64,000 nt of DNA from an uncultured Duncaniella sp. (GCA_910578615.1 CAJTRI010000004.1:62001-126000), one strand, 5' to 3'; positions 53,055 through 62,389 are shown, counted from the first letter of the stretch. Numbers and translations are program-made. Notes: a model not told the origin generated them from the letters alone.

Positions 53055-53604
53055 GATTTATAATCCTGTCGTAAGCCATACGGTCATAGATCCCCAGGTT
53101 TGTAGCCACCACCTGATGACGTCCCATACTGTTGTCAACAAGCATCCAGGAGTCTACCTTAGGCATGAATATGTTTTTAAGATTGTCTATGCCACGGTAA
53201 TATCGGCGCACAATCACATCACGCGGGATATTGTGTCCACCTTCCCTCACCCTTGTGGCCACACGCTCTATGGCTTCGAGAGGAGACGCCAGCCAGATAT
53301 AGAGCAGGTGGACTATATAGCCAAGGGCATGGGCCTTGTCAATCAGGCGCCCGTAACTTCGCGTGGCAAGAGTGGTCTCTATGGCAAAGGTCTTATGGCC
53401 TGACATGAGCACGCCGATGCGTTTAAGCATCAGGCGCCCGGCGTCCAAGGCCACACGCGCCGGATTGAAGGGAGACAGGCCGGCCGCTATCTCGTCAGCA
53501 TTGACAAACTCTTCCACCCCGAGCACATCGGGCAGAAGGGTGAACGATGCCGTGGTCTTCCCGGCACCGTTGCATCCCGAAATGATATACAGCTCAGAAT
53601 CCAT
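53047..53604 (-). CDS. Zeta-toxin-like P-loop kinase
   Basis: 185 residues. Walker A GCNGAGKT at 10-17; VNADEIAAGLSPFNP near 34-48 and FAIETTLATRSY near 73-84 match the substrate-site segments of zeta/PezT kinases; RVREGGHNIPRDVIVRRYYRG near 117-138 is the typical lid motif. Zeta toxins phosphorylate UDP-N-acetylglucosamine and block wall synthesis; chromosomal relatives of this small type may have other substrates. Normally the antitoxin gene precedes zeta; here a 66-residue frame follows it. A palindrome at 53616-53643 lies just upstream. Confidence 0.8.
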   Translation of the reverse strand: MDSELYIISGCNGAGKTTASFTLLPDVLGVEEFVNADEIAAGLSPFNPARVALDAGRLMLKRIGVLMSGHKTFAIETTLATRSYGRLIDKAHALGYIVHLLYIWLASPLEAIERVATRVREGGHNIPRDVIVRRYYRGIDNLKNIFMPKVDSWMLVDNSMGRHQVVATNLGIYDRMAYDRIINHD

Positions 53605-53615
53605 AAATCTCGCAT

Positions 53616-53643
53616 ATATAAGTTAACTTGTATTTACTTATAT
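53616..53643. promoter_or_regulatory. Nested palindromes upstream of zeta cassette
   Basis: ATATAAGT (53616-53623) and ACTTATAT (53636-53643) form an inverted repeat; inside it AAGTTAACTT (53620-53629) is a perfect 10-bp palindrome. Twelve bp upstream of the zeta-like start codon, the place where toxin-antitoxin units bind their own repressor. Speculative, as the region is AT-rich. Confidence 0.35.
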
Positions 53644-53712
53644 TTATAACAAACCCGCAGGCCCGACAGATTGCGCCTTATTGTGCGACAGAGGTTAAAT
53701 AATGTCAACATG

Positions 53713-53744
53713 ATTGCACAAATGCCGTCATTTTGCTATCTTTG
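53713..53744 (+). promoter_or_regulatory. Promoter of ECF sigma gene
   Basis: ATTG (53713-53716) and TATCTTTG (53737-53744) with a 20-bp spacer. Start near 53751, giving a 110-nt leader if translation begins at 53861, or 38 nt if at 53789. Confidence 0.6.
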
Positions 53745-53860
53745 CATATTGAAAACCACAGTTATTGCACCAACCCTATCTTAATTTAATGATTTTTAAC
53801 AACCTTAACCCATCCTGCCTATCGGAACACTGCTACTCTAACCAATCAATCGAGAAACCA

Positions 53861-54451
53861 ATGCAGCAACTGACTAAGCTGACCGACAGCAACCTTGTCG
53901 AGGCTTATGCCAACGGAAACAACGAGGCATTCGACGTACTGCTCGAACGCCACAAACAGAAGATATACTCCTACATCTTCCACATTGTGAAGAACAAGGA
54001 TCTCGCCGATGATATCTTTCAGGAGACGTTTGTCAAAGTCATCGTCACCATCAAGCAGGGACGCTACTCCGAACGAAACAGGTTCAGTGCCTGGCTGACA
54101 AGGATAGCCCACAACCTCATCATCGACAACTTCCGCCAGGAAAAGGTCGAGAACTCCGTATCCACAGACGAGGACGAGACCGACTTCCTCAACCGCCGTG
54201 ACCTCTGCGAGGGAAACATAGAGGACGAAATAGTGGCCATACAGGTCAACGACGACCTTCGCAACCTCGTCATGTCCCTCCCCGACCCGCAGCGCGAGGT
54301 GGTGGTGCTGAGATACTACCGTGACATGTCCTTCAAGGAAATCGCGGAAGCCACGGGAGTCAGCATCAACACTGCCCTTGGCCGTATGCGCTACGCCATA
54401 CTGAATATCCGTCGCCTCGCCTCGGAAAAAAACATCTCACTCGCCGTCTAA
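53861..54451 (+). CDS. ECF-type RNA polymerase sigma factor
   Basis: 196 residues. Sigma region 2 spans about 10-85 (FDVLLERHKQKIYSYIFHIVKNKDLADDIFQETFVKV, then SAWLTRIAHNLIIDNFRQ), and region 4 about 130-190 (LPDPQREVVVLRYYRDMSFKEIAEATGVSINTALGRMRYA). No anti-sigma gene follows, so it may be regulated by expression or other means, like the conserved RpoE-type sigma of Bacteroidales. The ATG at 53861 gives the standard N-terminus; ATG 53789 would add 24 residues (MIFNNLNPS) of no clear function. Confidence 0.9.
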   Translation: MQQLTKLTDSNLVEAYANGNNEAFDVLLERHKQKIYSYIFHIVKNKDLADDIFQETFVKVIVTIKQGRYSERNRFSAWLTRIAHNLIIDNFRQEKVENSVSTDEDETDFLNRRDLCEGNIEDEIVAIQVNDDLRNLVMSLPDPQREVVVLRYYRDMSFKEIAEATGVSINTALGRMRYAILNIRRLASEKNISLAV

Positions 54452-54471
54452 AAAAGACCGTCCGTACACAA

Positions 54472-55497
54472 ATGATGAATATGATTATCCGCCACATAGC
54501 CACCATCACCCTTATCCTTCTCGCCGTGTTCCCACTCGGCGCCGAGGAGTCAAAGGTTGACTACAAGCCCGCCATACACGGCGTGGTGAGGGCGCGATAT
54601 GAATATTCGACAGCCGAGGCCGAGAGCCGGTTCCAAGTGAGAAACGCACGTCTCAGCATCGCCGGCAAGGTAGCCGCCCCTGTCAGCTACTTCATCCAGA
54701 CAGACCTCAGCGACAGAGGCGTCATGAAGATTCTTGACGCATGGGCAAGACTCGGGATATGTGACCCGCTCTCCTTACAGGCCGGCCAGTTCCGTCTCCC
54801 GTTCGGAACCGACTGCTTCAGAGGCCCGGGCAACTACATCTTCCCCAACCGTTCCTTCATAGGCAAGGATATCAACAACGTGCGCGGTGTAGGAGCCAGA
54901 CTCAGCTACACCATGCCTCTCTCCTTCGGACGTCTCGGCCTTGATGCCGGAGCCTTCAACCCCACCTCCATTACAGACCAGAACGTATGGGTCAGCGAAC
55001 TCGCGTTTGCCGGCAAAGCCACTCTCGGCATAGGCAACGTCACCATCGCCGCCGGAGCACAGACCATCTCGCCCGACCATGCAAGAATCAACCTTCTTGG
55101 CGCGAGCGCGTCATGGAGTGCCGGACGCTGGACTCTGGAAGGTGAATATCTGAACAAACACTACACACATGCCCGCCACAAAGCCGCGAACGGCTACAAT
55201 GTGTGGGCCGACTATCGCTTTCCCGTCAAGGCCGGTGTCTTCAACCAAGCGTCATTTCAGGCCCGTTTTGACGGAATGACCGACCACAGCACAGGCACAC
55301 GAAACGATGAGGGACTTCTCGTCACCGACAACCCGGGCCGCAACCGCGTCACCGGCGGTGCCACGCTGACATATCTCAGGGAGTCTGTCCGATGTGACCT
55401 GAGAGTATCCTATGAAAAATACTTCTACCGACGAAGTATCAACCCGTCTGCCGGCGATAATGACAAGCTCTGCGCCGAGATTGTGGTGAAATTTTAG
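54472..55497 (+). CDS. OprO/OprP-type porin
   Basis: 341-residue outer-membrane barrel: signal peptide ending near residue 24 (LAVFPLGAEE), then KPAIHGVVRARYEYSTAEAESRFQVRNARLSIAGKV, typical of phosphate-selective porin O and P family N-termini; alternating aromatic strands and a terminal KF complete a 16-strand-type barrel. FPNRSFIGKDINNVRGVGARLSY is the constriction-loop region. Anion or polyphosphate selectivity is family knowledge, not shown here. Twenty bp after the sigma gene, so probably cotranscribed. Confidence 0.82.
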   Translation: MMNMIIRHIATITLILLAVFPLGAEESKVDYKPAIHGVVRARYEYSTAEAESRFQVRNARLSIAGKVAAPVSYFIQTDLSDRGVMKILDAWARLGICDPLSLQAGQFRLPFGTDCFRGPGNYIFPNRSFIGKDINNVRGVGARLSYTMPLSFGRLGLDAGAFNPTSITDQNVWVSELAFAGKATLGIGNVTIAAGAQTISPDHARINLLGASASWSAGRWTLEGEYLNKHYTHARHKAANGYNVWADYRFPVKAGVFNQASFQARFDGMTDHSTGTRNDEGLLVTDNPGRNRVTGGATLTYLRESVRCDLRVSYEKYFYRRSINPSAGDNDKLCAEIVVKF

Positions 55498-55579
55498 AAA
55501 AAGTACACGATTACGGTCGATTTTGCGACAAAATCACCCTTTTCAAACAAAATTCCTGCAAAAATGATATTAAAATTCT

Positions 55580-55587
55580 TATTTTTG
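55580..55587 (+). promoter_or_regulatory. -7 element of the arginine operon
   Basis: TATTTTTG matches TAnnTTTG, 46 bp before ATG 55633. The -33 position is weak (CCTG at 55555-55558, 21 bp away). Only candidate in the gap before eight codirectional genes. Confidence 0.5.
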
Positions 55588-55632
55588 CAGACTGATTGAA
55601 ATCAATTCTATTCCCTTTACAATTTGAGTCAG

Positions 55633-56250
55633 ATGAACAATGACCAGATTAAGGTTGTTTTTGCCGACGAAGAACATGTAAAATACGCCGAGCAGATTGT
55701 CAACCTCATCTACGAATCGGCCCTCCAAAGAGGCACCGGCATAGCACGCCGTTCACCCGAGTATATCGCAAAGAAAATCTCGGGAGGCAAAGCCGTGGTG
55801 GCCCTCTGTGACGACCGTCTGATTGGCTTCAGCTACATCGAGAGCTGGGAGCATGGTGATTATGTGGCCACCTCAGGCCTTATAGTCGATCCCGAGTTCC
55901 GACGACTCGGACTCGCGGCCCGCATCAAGTCAAAGACTTTCGAACTGGCACGCCTGCGTTTCCCCTTCGCCAAGATTTTCTCCATCACCACCTCCCTCCC
56001 GGTGATGAAGCTAAACTCCCAGATGGGCTACAAGCCTGTAACATTCTCCGAGCTTACCGATGACGAGGAGTTCTGGGCCGGGTGTCAGGGTTGTGTCAAC
56101 TTTGACATCCTCAAACGCAACAACCGGCGCATGTGTCTATGCACAGGTATGCTCTACGACCCCAAGGCCAGACTCGAACGTCCGTCAAAGAGCCGCCCCT
56201 ACCTGATGTGGATAACCAACAAGCTACGCAAACTCCTCAGACTCAAATAA
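55633..56250 (+). CDS. GNAT acyltransferase, probable N-acylglutamate synthase of the arginine operon
   Basis: 205-residue GCN5-type acetyltransferase fold: central strands GKAVVALCDDRLIGFSYIESW (about 50-70), acyl-CoA pyrophosphate loop VDPEFRRLGLAARIKSKTFELA (near 85-107). C-terminal 60 residues have several cysteines (CQGCVNFD, RRMCLCTGMLYD). First gene of the arg operon, where a first-step acylase of glutamate is expected; no ArgA or ArgJ of usual type is present. Whether it uses acetyl- or succinyl-CoA is open; ArgF' below argues for succinyl. Start 55633 is an ATG; a TTG at 55624 is less likely. Confidence 0.72.
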   Translation: MNNDQIKVVFADEEHVKYAEQIVNLIYESALQRGTGIARRSPEYIAKKISGGKAVVALCDDRLIGFSYIESWEHGDYVATSGLIVDPEFRRLGLAARIKSKTFELARLRFPFAKIFSITTSLPVMKLNSQMGYKPVTFSELTDDEEFWAGCQGCVNFDILKRNNRRMCLCTGMLYDPKARLERPSKSRPYLMWITNKLRKLLRLK

Positions 56251-56293
56251 CCCCGTTCCAGAAACAATACCTACTCCCCTTACAATATAAAAT

Positions 56294-57496
56294 ATGAAAA
56301 AGAAAGTCGTTCTCGCATTCAGCGGCGGTCTCGATACATCGTTTGCCGCCAAATATCTTTCCGAAGATCTCGGTTATGAAGTGCACACCGCCATCGCCAA
56401 CACAGGCGGGTTTGACGCTGATGACCTCAGACGTATCGAGGAACGCGCGCTTGCCCTCGGGGCCGCCTCCCACGCCGCTCTCGACATCACAGGCGACTAC
56501 TATGACAGGAGCATCCGCTACATGATTGCAGGAAACGTGCTCCGAAACGGCACTTATCCCATAAGCGTCTCTTCCGAACGAATCTTCCAGGCCATCGCCA
56601 TCATCGAGTATGCGAAAAAGATTGGCGCCGACGCCGTTGCCCACGGCTCGACAGGTGCCGGCAACGACCAGGTGCGCTTCGATCTCACTTTCCAGATCCT
56701 CGCTCCCGAAATCGAAATAATCACCCCTACCCGCGACATGACGCTCACACGCGAGTATGAAATAGACTATCTCAAAAAGCATGGCTTCGAGGCCGACTTC
56801 AAGAAGATGGAATATTCCATCAACAAAGGCCTGTGGGGCACCTCGATAGGCGGAAAAGAAACCCTCCACTCCGAACAGACCCTCCCCGAGAGCGCCTACC
56901 CCAGCCAGATAACCGAACACGGCGAAGAGACCCTGCGTCTCACTTTCGAGCGTGGCGAACTTACCGCCGTCAACGGTCATGAGATAGCCGACCGTGTCGA
57001 CGCCATCAGAGAGGTGGAACGTATCGCATCACGCTACGGCATAGGTCGCGACATGCACATAGGAGACACAATCATAGGCATAAAGGGCCGTGTAGGCTTC
57101 GAGGCTGCCGCTCCGATAGTGATAATCGCAGCCCACAAAATGCTCGAAAAACACACCCTCACCAAGTGGCAGCAATACTGGAAAGACCAGATAGGCACAT
57201 GGTACGGTATGTTCCTCCACGAGTCTCAGTATCTCGAACCTGTGATGCGCGATATGGAGGCCTATCTCGAAAGCTCACAGACCAACGTCAGCGGCACTGT
57301 CGAACTGACCCTTCGCCCCTATGGATTCACCCTTGTGGGCGTGGACTCACCTTTCGATCTCATGAAGACCGACTTCGGCGAATACGGCGAAGTCAACAAG
57401 GCTTGGAGTGCCGATGACGTGAAGGGATTCACCAAAATCCTCGGCAACCAGATGAAGATATACCACAACGTACAGAAACGCAACGGTAAGGCATGA
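56294..57496 (+). CDS. argG: Argininosuccinate synthase
   Basis: 400-residue ATP-dependent ligase joining citrulline and aspartate. P-loop AFSGGLDTSFAAKYL at 8-22; citrulline/aspartate-binding HGSTGAGNDQVRFDL near 116-130; GTSIGGKETLHSEQTLP near 178. Length and motifs fit the bacterial ArgG subfamily. Overlaps argC by 4 bp. In the succinyl pathway it would act only after ArgE removes the acyl group from citrulline. Confidence 0.94.
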   Translation: MKKKVVLAFSGGLDTSFAAKYLSEDLGYEVHTAIANTGGFDADDLRRIEERALALGAASHAALDITGDYYDRSIRYMIAGNVLRNGTYPISVSSERIFQAIAIIEYAKKIGADAVAHGSTGAGNDQVRFDLTFQILAPEIEIITPTRDMTLTREYEIDYLKKHGFEADFKKMEYSINKGLWGTSIGGKETLHSEQTLPESAYPSQITEHGEETLRLTFERGELTAVNGHEIADRVDAIREVERIASRYGIGRDMHIGDTIIGIKGRVGFEAAAPIVIIAAHKMLEKHTLTKWQQYWKDQIGTWYGMFLHESQYLEPVMRDMEAYLESSQTNVSGTVELTLRPYGFTLVGVDSPFDLMKTDFGEYGEVNKAWSADDVKGFTKILGNQMKIYHNVQKRNGKA

Positions 57497-58455
57497 TAAG
57501 GGCAGGAATCATCGGCGGTGCCGGATATACCGCCGGGGAGCTTCTGAGACTCCTACTCAACCATCCCGAGACAAAGGTGGAATGGGTGCACTCCACATCC
57601 AATGCCGGTGTCCCCGTGTCCGACATCCACGAGGGCCTGATCGGAGAGACCGATATGACATTCGCATCTGACTATGACCTCGCGACTGTCGACGTGGTAT
57701 TCCTCTGCCAAGGCCACGGGTTCAGCGCCGGGTTCTGGAAAGAAAACACCCTCCCGGAAGGTGTGAAGGTGGTAGATCTTGCACAAGACTTCCGTGACGA
57801 GTCCGAAGGATATGTCTACGGACTCCCGGAAGCGCGCCGCAACGATGTGGCAGGTTCCTGCAAGGTGGCCAATCCCGGCTGCTTCGCCACCGCCATACAG
57901 CTCGCCCTGCTTCCCCTTGCCGCCGCAGGCAAGATCAACAGCGAGATCCATGTCACAGGCATAACCGGCTCCACAGGTGCCGGGGTGAAGCCGGCCGCGA
58001 CAACACATTTCTCTTGGAGGGACAACAATATCTCGGTCTATAAGGCATTCGGCCACCAGCACCTCAAAGAGATACGGATGACCCTCTCCCGTCTCCAACC
58101 CGGCCTTGATGCACATATCAACTTCGTCCCTGTCCGTGGAGACTTCCCGCGCGGTATATTTATAAGCGCATATCTTGATTCCGACCTCACAGAGGAGGAA
58201 GCCCGCAGACTATATGCCGATTATTATGCCGACGCACCATTCACCCATCTCTCAGCCCGTCCAGTTGACCTCAAACAGGTGGTCAATACAAACAAATGCG
58301 TGCTCTCGGTCGAGAAGCACGGCTCAAAGCTCCTCATCCTCAGCGCCATAGACAATCTGCTCAAAGGCGCCTCAGGACAGGCCGTGCAGAATATGAACCT
58401 CATGTTCGGACTGCACGAGAAGACGGGATTATCACTCAAACCCTCAGCATTTTAA
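57493..58455 (+). CDS. argC: N-acyl-gamma-glutamyl-phosphate reductase
   Basis: 320-residue NADPH-dependent reductase. Dinucleotide-binding GGAGYTAGELLRLL at 8-21; catalytic C130 in VANPGCFATAIQLAL; TGITGSTGAGVKP near 155 and the C-terminal dimer segment LLKGASGQAVQNMNLMFG. Reduces the acyl-phosphate made by ArgB. Starts in the argG stop (ATGA-type overlap); argD begins 4 bp after its stop. Confidence 0.94.
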   Translation: MIRAGIIGGAGYTAGELLRLLLNHPETKVEWVHSTSNAGVPVSDIHEGLIGETDMTFASDYDLATVDVVFLCQGHGFSAGFWKENTLPEGVKVVDLAQDFRDESEGYVYGLPEARRNDVAGSCKVANPGCFATAIQLALLPLAAAGKINSEIHVTGITGSTGAGVKPAATTHFSWRDNNISVYKAFGHQHLKEIRMTLSRLQPGLDAHINFVPVRGDFPRGIFISAYLDSDLTEEEARRLYADYYADAPFTHLSARPVDLKQVVNTNKCVLSVEKHGSKLLILSAIDNLLKGASGQAVQNMNLMFGLHEKTGLSLKPSAF

Positions 58456-58459
58456 ACAC

Positions 58460-59593
58460 ATGAACCTATTTGACGTTTACAGCCTCTATGACATAGAACC
58501 TGTGAAGGGGGAAGGCTCCTGGGTCTTCACCGCCGACGGCACCCGCTACCTCGACTTCTACGGAGGACACGCGGTCATCTCCATCGGACATGCCCACCCC
58601 GCCTATGTCAAGGCCGTGGCCGAACAGGCCGCGCGGCTCGGCTTCTACTCCAACTCGGTCAAGAACTCCATCCAGCAGAAGATGGCAGACCGCCTCGGAC
58701 GTCTCAGCGGATATGACAGCTACCAGCTCTTTCTATGCAACTCGGGCGCCGAGGCAAACGAGAACGCCATGAAGCTGGCCTCCTTCTCTACCGGCAGAGC
58801 CAAAGTGCTTGCCATGGATCGCGCCTTCCACGGCCGCACCTCGGGAGCAGTCGCGGCTACGGACAATCCAAAGATACAGGCGCCTTTCAACGCCACATCC
58901 AATGTAGAGTTCGTCCCACTCGGCGATATAGACGCAGTGAAAGGAAAGCTCGAAACCCGCGAGTTTGCCGCCGTCATCATCGAAGGCATACAGGGCGTGG
59001 CAGGAATACGCATGGTAGAGGATGACTTCCTACGCACCATCCGCACCCTCTGCACCTCCACAGGCACACTCCTCATCCTTGACGAAATCCAAAGCGGATA
59101 TGGCCGCACAGGCAACTTCTTCGCCCACCAACATGCCGGAGTGCGTCCTGACATAATAACATGCGCCAAAGGCATCGCCAACGGTTTCCCGATGGGCGCC
59201 GTGCTCATCTCTCCCTCCATAGAGGCCTGGAAAGGTATGCTCGGAACCACTTTCGGAGGCAACCATCTCGCATGTGCCGCCGCAGTGGCTGTCCTTGATG
59301 TCATCAAGGACGAGCATCTTGTAGAAAACGCCGCCGAGACAGGGCAGTATCTCATAGACCGCCTTACCGAGATGGCCGCACGCAATTCTGAAATCACAGA
59401 GATTCGCGGACGCGGACTCATGATAGGTATCGAGATAAAGGGTTCGGCCTCCGACCTGCGGCGACGCCTCCTCTTCGAAGGGCACATATTCACCGGCGGT
59501 GCCGGCGAACACACAGTCCGCCTCCTTCCAGCCCTCGGCATCACACGCGAACAGGCCGACATCTTCCTCTCAACATTCGAAAAATTCCTCTAA
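58460..59593 (+). CDS. argD: N-acylornithine aminotransferase
   Basis: 377-residue class III PLP aminotransferase. PLP lysine K237 in ITCAKGIANGFPMGAV, ILDEIQSGYGRTGNFF near 206-221, FLCNSGAEANENAMKLA near 91. Converts N-acylglutamate semialdehyde to N-acylornithine. Slightly short but complete; argF' begins 3 bp after its stop. Confidence 0.93.
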   Translation: MNLFDVYSLYDIEPVKGEGSWVFTADGTRYLDFYGGHAVISIGHAHPAYVKAVAEQAARLGFYSNSVKNSIQQKMADRLGRLSGYDSYQLFLCNSGAEANENAMKLASFSTGRAKVLAMDRAFHGRTSGAVAATDNPKIQAPFNATSNVEFVPLGDIDAVKGKLETREFAAVIIEGIQGVAGIRMVEDDFLRTIRTLCTSTGTLLILDEIQSGYGRTGNFFAHQHAGVRPDIITCAKGIANGFPMGAVLISPSIEAWKGMLGTTFGGNHLACAAAVAVLDVIKDEHLVENAAETGQYLIDRLTEMAARNSEITEIRGRGLMIGIEIKGSASDLRRRLLFEGHIFTGGAGEHTVRLLPALGITREQADIFLSTFEKFL

Positions 59594-59596
59594 GCT

Positions 59597-60550
59597 ATGA
59601 AACATTTCACAAACGTACACGACATAGGCCCTCTTGACGCCGCCATAAAGGAAGCCCTCGAACTCAAAGCCGACCGCTTCGCGTTCTCCGACCTCGGGCG
59701 CAACAAGACCCTCATGATGATATTCTTCAACTCCTCTCTCCGCACGCGCCTCAGCACCCAGAAGGCGGCTCTCAACCTCGGGATGAACGTGATAGTCCTC
59801 GACATAAACCAAGGCGCATGGAAACTCGAAACCGAGCGCGGCGTGATAATGGACGGAGACAGGCCCGAACACCTCCTTGAAGCGATACCCGTGATGGGAT
59901 GCTACTGCGACATCATAGGCGTCCGTTCGTTCGCCGGTCTCAAAGACAAGGCCGAGGATTATGAGGAGCGCGTAATCAGCCAGTTCATCAAATACTCCGG
60001 GCGCCCGGTCTTCTCCATGGAGGCCGCCACGCGCCATCCTCTGCAAAGTTTCGCCGACCTTATCACCATCGAGGAATACAAGACCAAGGAACGCCCCAAG
60101 GTGGTGATGACATGGGCCCCACACCCCAAGGCCCTGCCACAGGCCGTCCCCAACTCTTTCGCGGAATGGATGAACGCCACAGACTATGAGTTTGTAATTA
60201 CCCACCCCGAAGGTTACGAGCTTGCACCTGAGTTCGTTGGAAACGCACGTGTGGAATACGACCAGAAAAAAGCCCTCGAAGACGCAGACTTCGTCTATGC
60301 CAAGAATTGGAGCGCATATGCCGATCCAAATTACGGAAAAGTGCTCTCAACAGACCGTGCATGGACTGTGGACTCCGAGAAGATGGGCCTGACCGACAAC
60401 GCCTTCTTCATGCACTGTCTCCCCGTGCGCCGCAACATGATAGTCACAGACGACGTGATAGAAAGCGAGCGCTCCATAGTGATTCCAGAGGCGGCAAACC
60501 GCGAAATATCAGCCCAGGTAGTGCTCAAAAACATGCTAAAATCCCTTTGA
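59597..60550 (+). CDS. argF': N-succinylornithine carbamoyltransferase ArgF'
   Basis: 317-residue transcarbamylase of the AOTCase/SOTCase group. Carbamoyl-phosphate site FFNSSLRTRLSTQKAA at 43-58; HCLPVRRNMIV near 275; proline-rich loop WAPHPKALPQAVPN near 172-185. Residue 90 is Pro (MDGDRPEHLLEAIPVM), the residue that distinguishes the Bacteroides fragilis N-succinylornithine enzyme from the Xanthomonas acetyl enzyme (Glu at the matching position). So N-succinyl-L-ornithine is the predicted substrate. Not a classical ornithine carbamoyltransferase. Start ATG 3 bp after argD. Confidence 0.87.
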   Translation: MKHFTNVHDIGPLDAAIKEALELKADRFAFSDLGRNKTLMMIFFNSSLRTRLSTQKAALNLGMNVIVLDINQGAWKLETERGVIMDGDRPEHLLEAIPVMGCYCDIIGVRSFAGLKDKAEDYEERVISQFIKYSGRPVFSMEAATRHPLQSFADLITIEEYKTKERPKVVMTWAPHPKALPQAVPNSFAEWMNATDYEFVITHPEGYELAPEFVGNARVEYDQKKALEDADFVYAKNWSAYADPNYGKVLSTDRAWTVDSEKMGLTDNAFFMHCLPVRRNMIVTDDVIESERSIVIPEAANREISAQVVLKNMLKSL

Positions 60551-60551
60551 G

Positions 60552-61328
60552 ATGGATAGAATCACGGTAGTCAAGATTGGAGGAAACGTCGTAGACAACC
60601 CCGAGGCACTCGGCCGGTTCGTAAAGTCGTTTACCTCTGTCTCCGGCCCGAAAATCCTCGTCCACGGCGGAGGGAAAGAAGCCACGAGGCTGAGTCAGAA
60701 GCTCGACATTCCAACCATCATGATAGACGGGCGCCGCGTCACATCGCGCGAGACCCTTGACGTGGTGACAATGGTATATGCAGGGCTTGTCAACAAGCGC
60801 ATAGTCTCCATGCTACAAGCCGAAGGGTGCAACGCCATAGGCCTAAGCGGTGCTGACGGCAACGCCATCACCGCCACACGCCGTCCGGCCGAGCCGGTAG
60901 ACTATGGATTCGTAGGGGACATCTCACCTGCCGGTGTCAATGACGGACTGATAGCCACGCTTCTCGGCATGAGGTACACCCCCGTCTTCTGCGCAATCAC
61001 CCATGACGGCAACGGCACTCTCCTCAACTGCAACGCCGACACCGTGGCCTCATCAGTGGCAATCGGAGCCTCGCACATACTCCCGACCGACCTCGTGTAC
61101 TGTTTCGAACAGCCCGGGGTCATGGAAGATATCGACCGTCCGGACTCTCTGATTCCTCTCATCACCCCGGCTATATATGCCGACCTCAGGGCACGCGACA
61201 TTGTCAACAAGGGTATGATACCCAAACTCGACAACTCCTTCCGGGCAATTGACGAGGGGGTTGACAGCGTGATTATAAAACATGCCGACAACCTCGGGAA
61301 CAATATCGGAACCATATTGCGAAAATGA
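60552..61328 (+). CDS. argB: N-acylglutamate kinase
   Basis: 258-residue amino-acid kinase fold. N-terminal VKIGGNVVDNPE and HGGGKEATRLSQKL near 36-50 (phosphate and substrate loops), LSGADGNAITA near 96, GVNDGLIATLLGMRYTPVF near 125, and NCNADTVASSVAIG near 157. In this operon the acyl group may be succinyl rather than acetyl. Its ATG follows the argF' stop by 1 bp; its stop overlaps argE. Confidence 0.92.
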   Translation: MDRITVVKIGGNVVDNPEALGRFVKSFTSVSGPKILVHGGGKEATRLSQKLDIPTIMIDGRRVTSRETLDVVTMVYAGLVNKRIVSMLQAEGCNAIGLSGADGNAITATRRPAEPVDYGFVGDISPAGVNDGLIATLLGMRYTPVFCAITHDGNGTLLNCNADTVASSVAIGASHILPTDLVYCFEQPGVMEDIDRPDSLIPLITPAIYADLRARDIVNKGMIPKLDNSFRAIDEGVDSVIIKHADNLGNNIGTILRK

Positions 61329-62389
61329 CCCTTCCTCCCCACATAGAGCTTCTGCGCGACATGATAGCCACCCCGTCCCGTTCGCGGGAAGAAGATGGCA
61401 CGGCAGCCCTCATACACGGCTTCCTCGCCTCTCACGGGGCCGAGCCGATGAGGATTGCCAACAATATATATGCCGTAGCTCCGGGATATAGCCTTTCACG
61501 GCCCACACTCCTTCTCAACTCCCATCATGACACCGTCAGCCCCGCCGCCAGCTATACCAGAGATCCCTATTCGCCGGCCATCGAAGGAGACCGGCTCTAC
61601 GGACTGGGAAGCAATGACGCCGGGGCCTCCGTCGCGGCTCTTACCGCCACATTCCTCAGCCTGCGAGACCATACTCTCGGAGTCAATCTGATACTCGCAG
61701 TCACAGCCGAGGAAGAGGTGGGCGGCGAGAACGGTATGCGAGCGTTCCTTCCGCATCTCGCCGGGAAAGGCTACAAGGTAGACGCAGCCATAGTGGGCGA
61801 GCCTACCGGGATGAACCCGGCCATAGCCGAACGCGGACTTGTCGTTCTCGACTGCGAGACACACGGCATCACGGGACATGCGGCACGCGGCGAGGGTGTC
61901 AATGCCATCTACCGCGCCATGGCCGACATAGACTGCGTGCGTGGATTCGCCCCATCCCGTGTCTCAGACATTCTCGGGCCGATAGGGATCAACATCACCC
62001 AGATAGAGGCCGGCTGGCAGCACAATGCCATACCTGACATATGCCGCTGGGTGACTGATATCCGTACTACCGACGCCTATTCCAACGAACAGGTAGTGGC
62101 GATGATGCGCGCCACGGTCAGCAACCACACAACACTGACCCCGCGCTCCACCCGGGTAAGAGCCTCCGTCATACCTGTAACCCACCCTCTTGTAAAGGCT
62201 GCGGAAGCCCTCGGGGGAGTTCCCTTCGTGTCCCCGACAACAAGCGATATGTCGCTGATGTATGACTTCCCATCGCTCAAAATAGGGCCGGGAGAATCAT
62301 CCCGCTCACACTCAGCCGATGAATTCGTCCTCCTCTCTGAAATCCACGATGCCGTGGAAAAATACCAAAAGATAATCACTTCCTTATGA
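61325..62389 (+). CDS. argE: M20 deacylase ArgE-like, acyl-citrulline deacylase
   Basis: 354-residue M20 metallopeptidase-type hydrolase. First metal ligand in NSHHDTVSP near residue 66-74, bridging Asp in GSNDAGASVAA near 96, catalytic Glu pair in TAEEEVGGENG near 128, EPTGM near 158, and C-terminal HSADEFV near 327. Because ArgF' carbamoylates an acylated ornithine, this enzyme should release free citrulline from N-succinyl- (or N-acetyl-) citrulline, not ornithine. Overlaps argB and argH by 4 bp. Confidence 0.88.
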   Translation: MTLPPHIELLRDMIATPSRSREEDGTAALIHGFLASHGAEPMRIANNIYAVAPGYSLSRPTLLLNSHHDTVSPAASYTRDPYSPAIEGDRLYGLGSNDAGASVAALTATFLSLRDHTLGVNLILAVTAEEEVGGENGMRAFLPHLAGKGYKVDAAIVGEPTGMNPAIAERGLVVLDCETHGITGHAARGEGVNAIYRAMADIDCVRGFAPSRVSDILGPIGINITQIEAGWQHNAIPDICRWVTDIRTTDAYSNEQVVAMMRATVSNHTTLTPRSTRVRASVIPVTHPLVKAAEALGGVPFVSPTTSDMSLMYDFPSLKIGPGESSRSHSADEFVLLSEIHDAVEKYQKIITSL

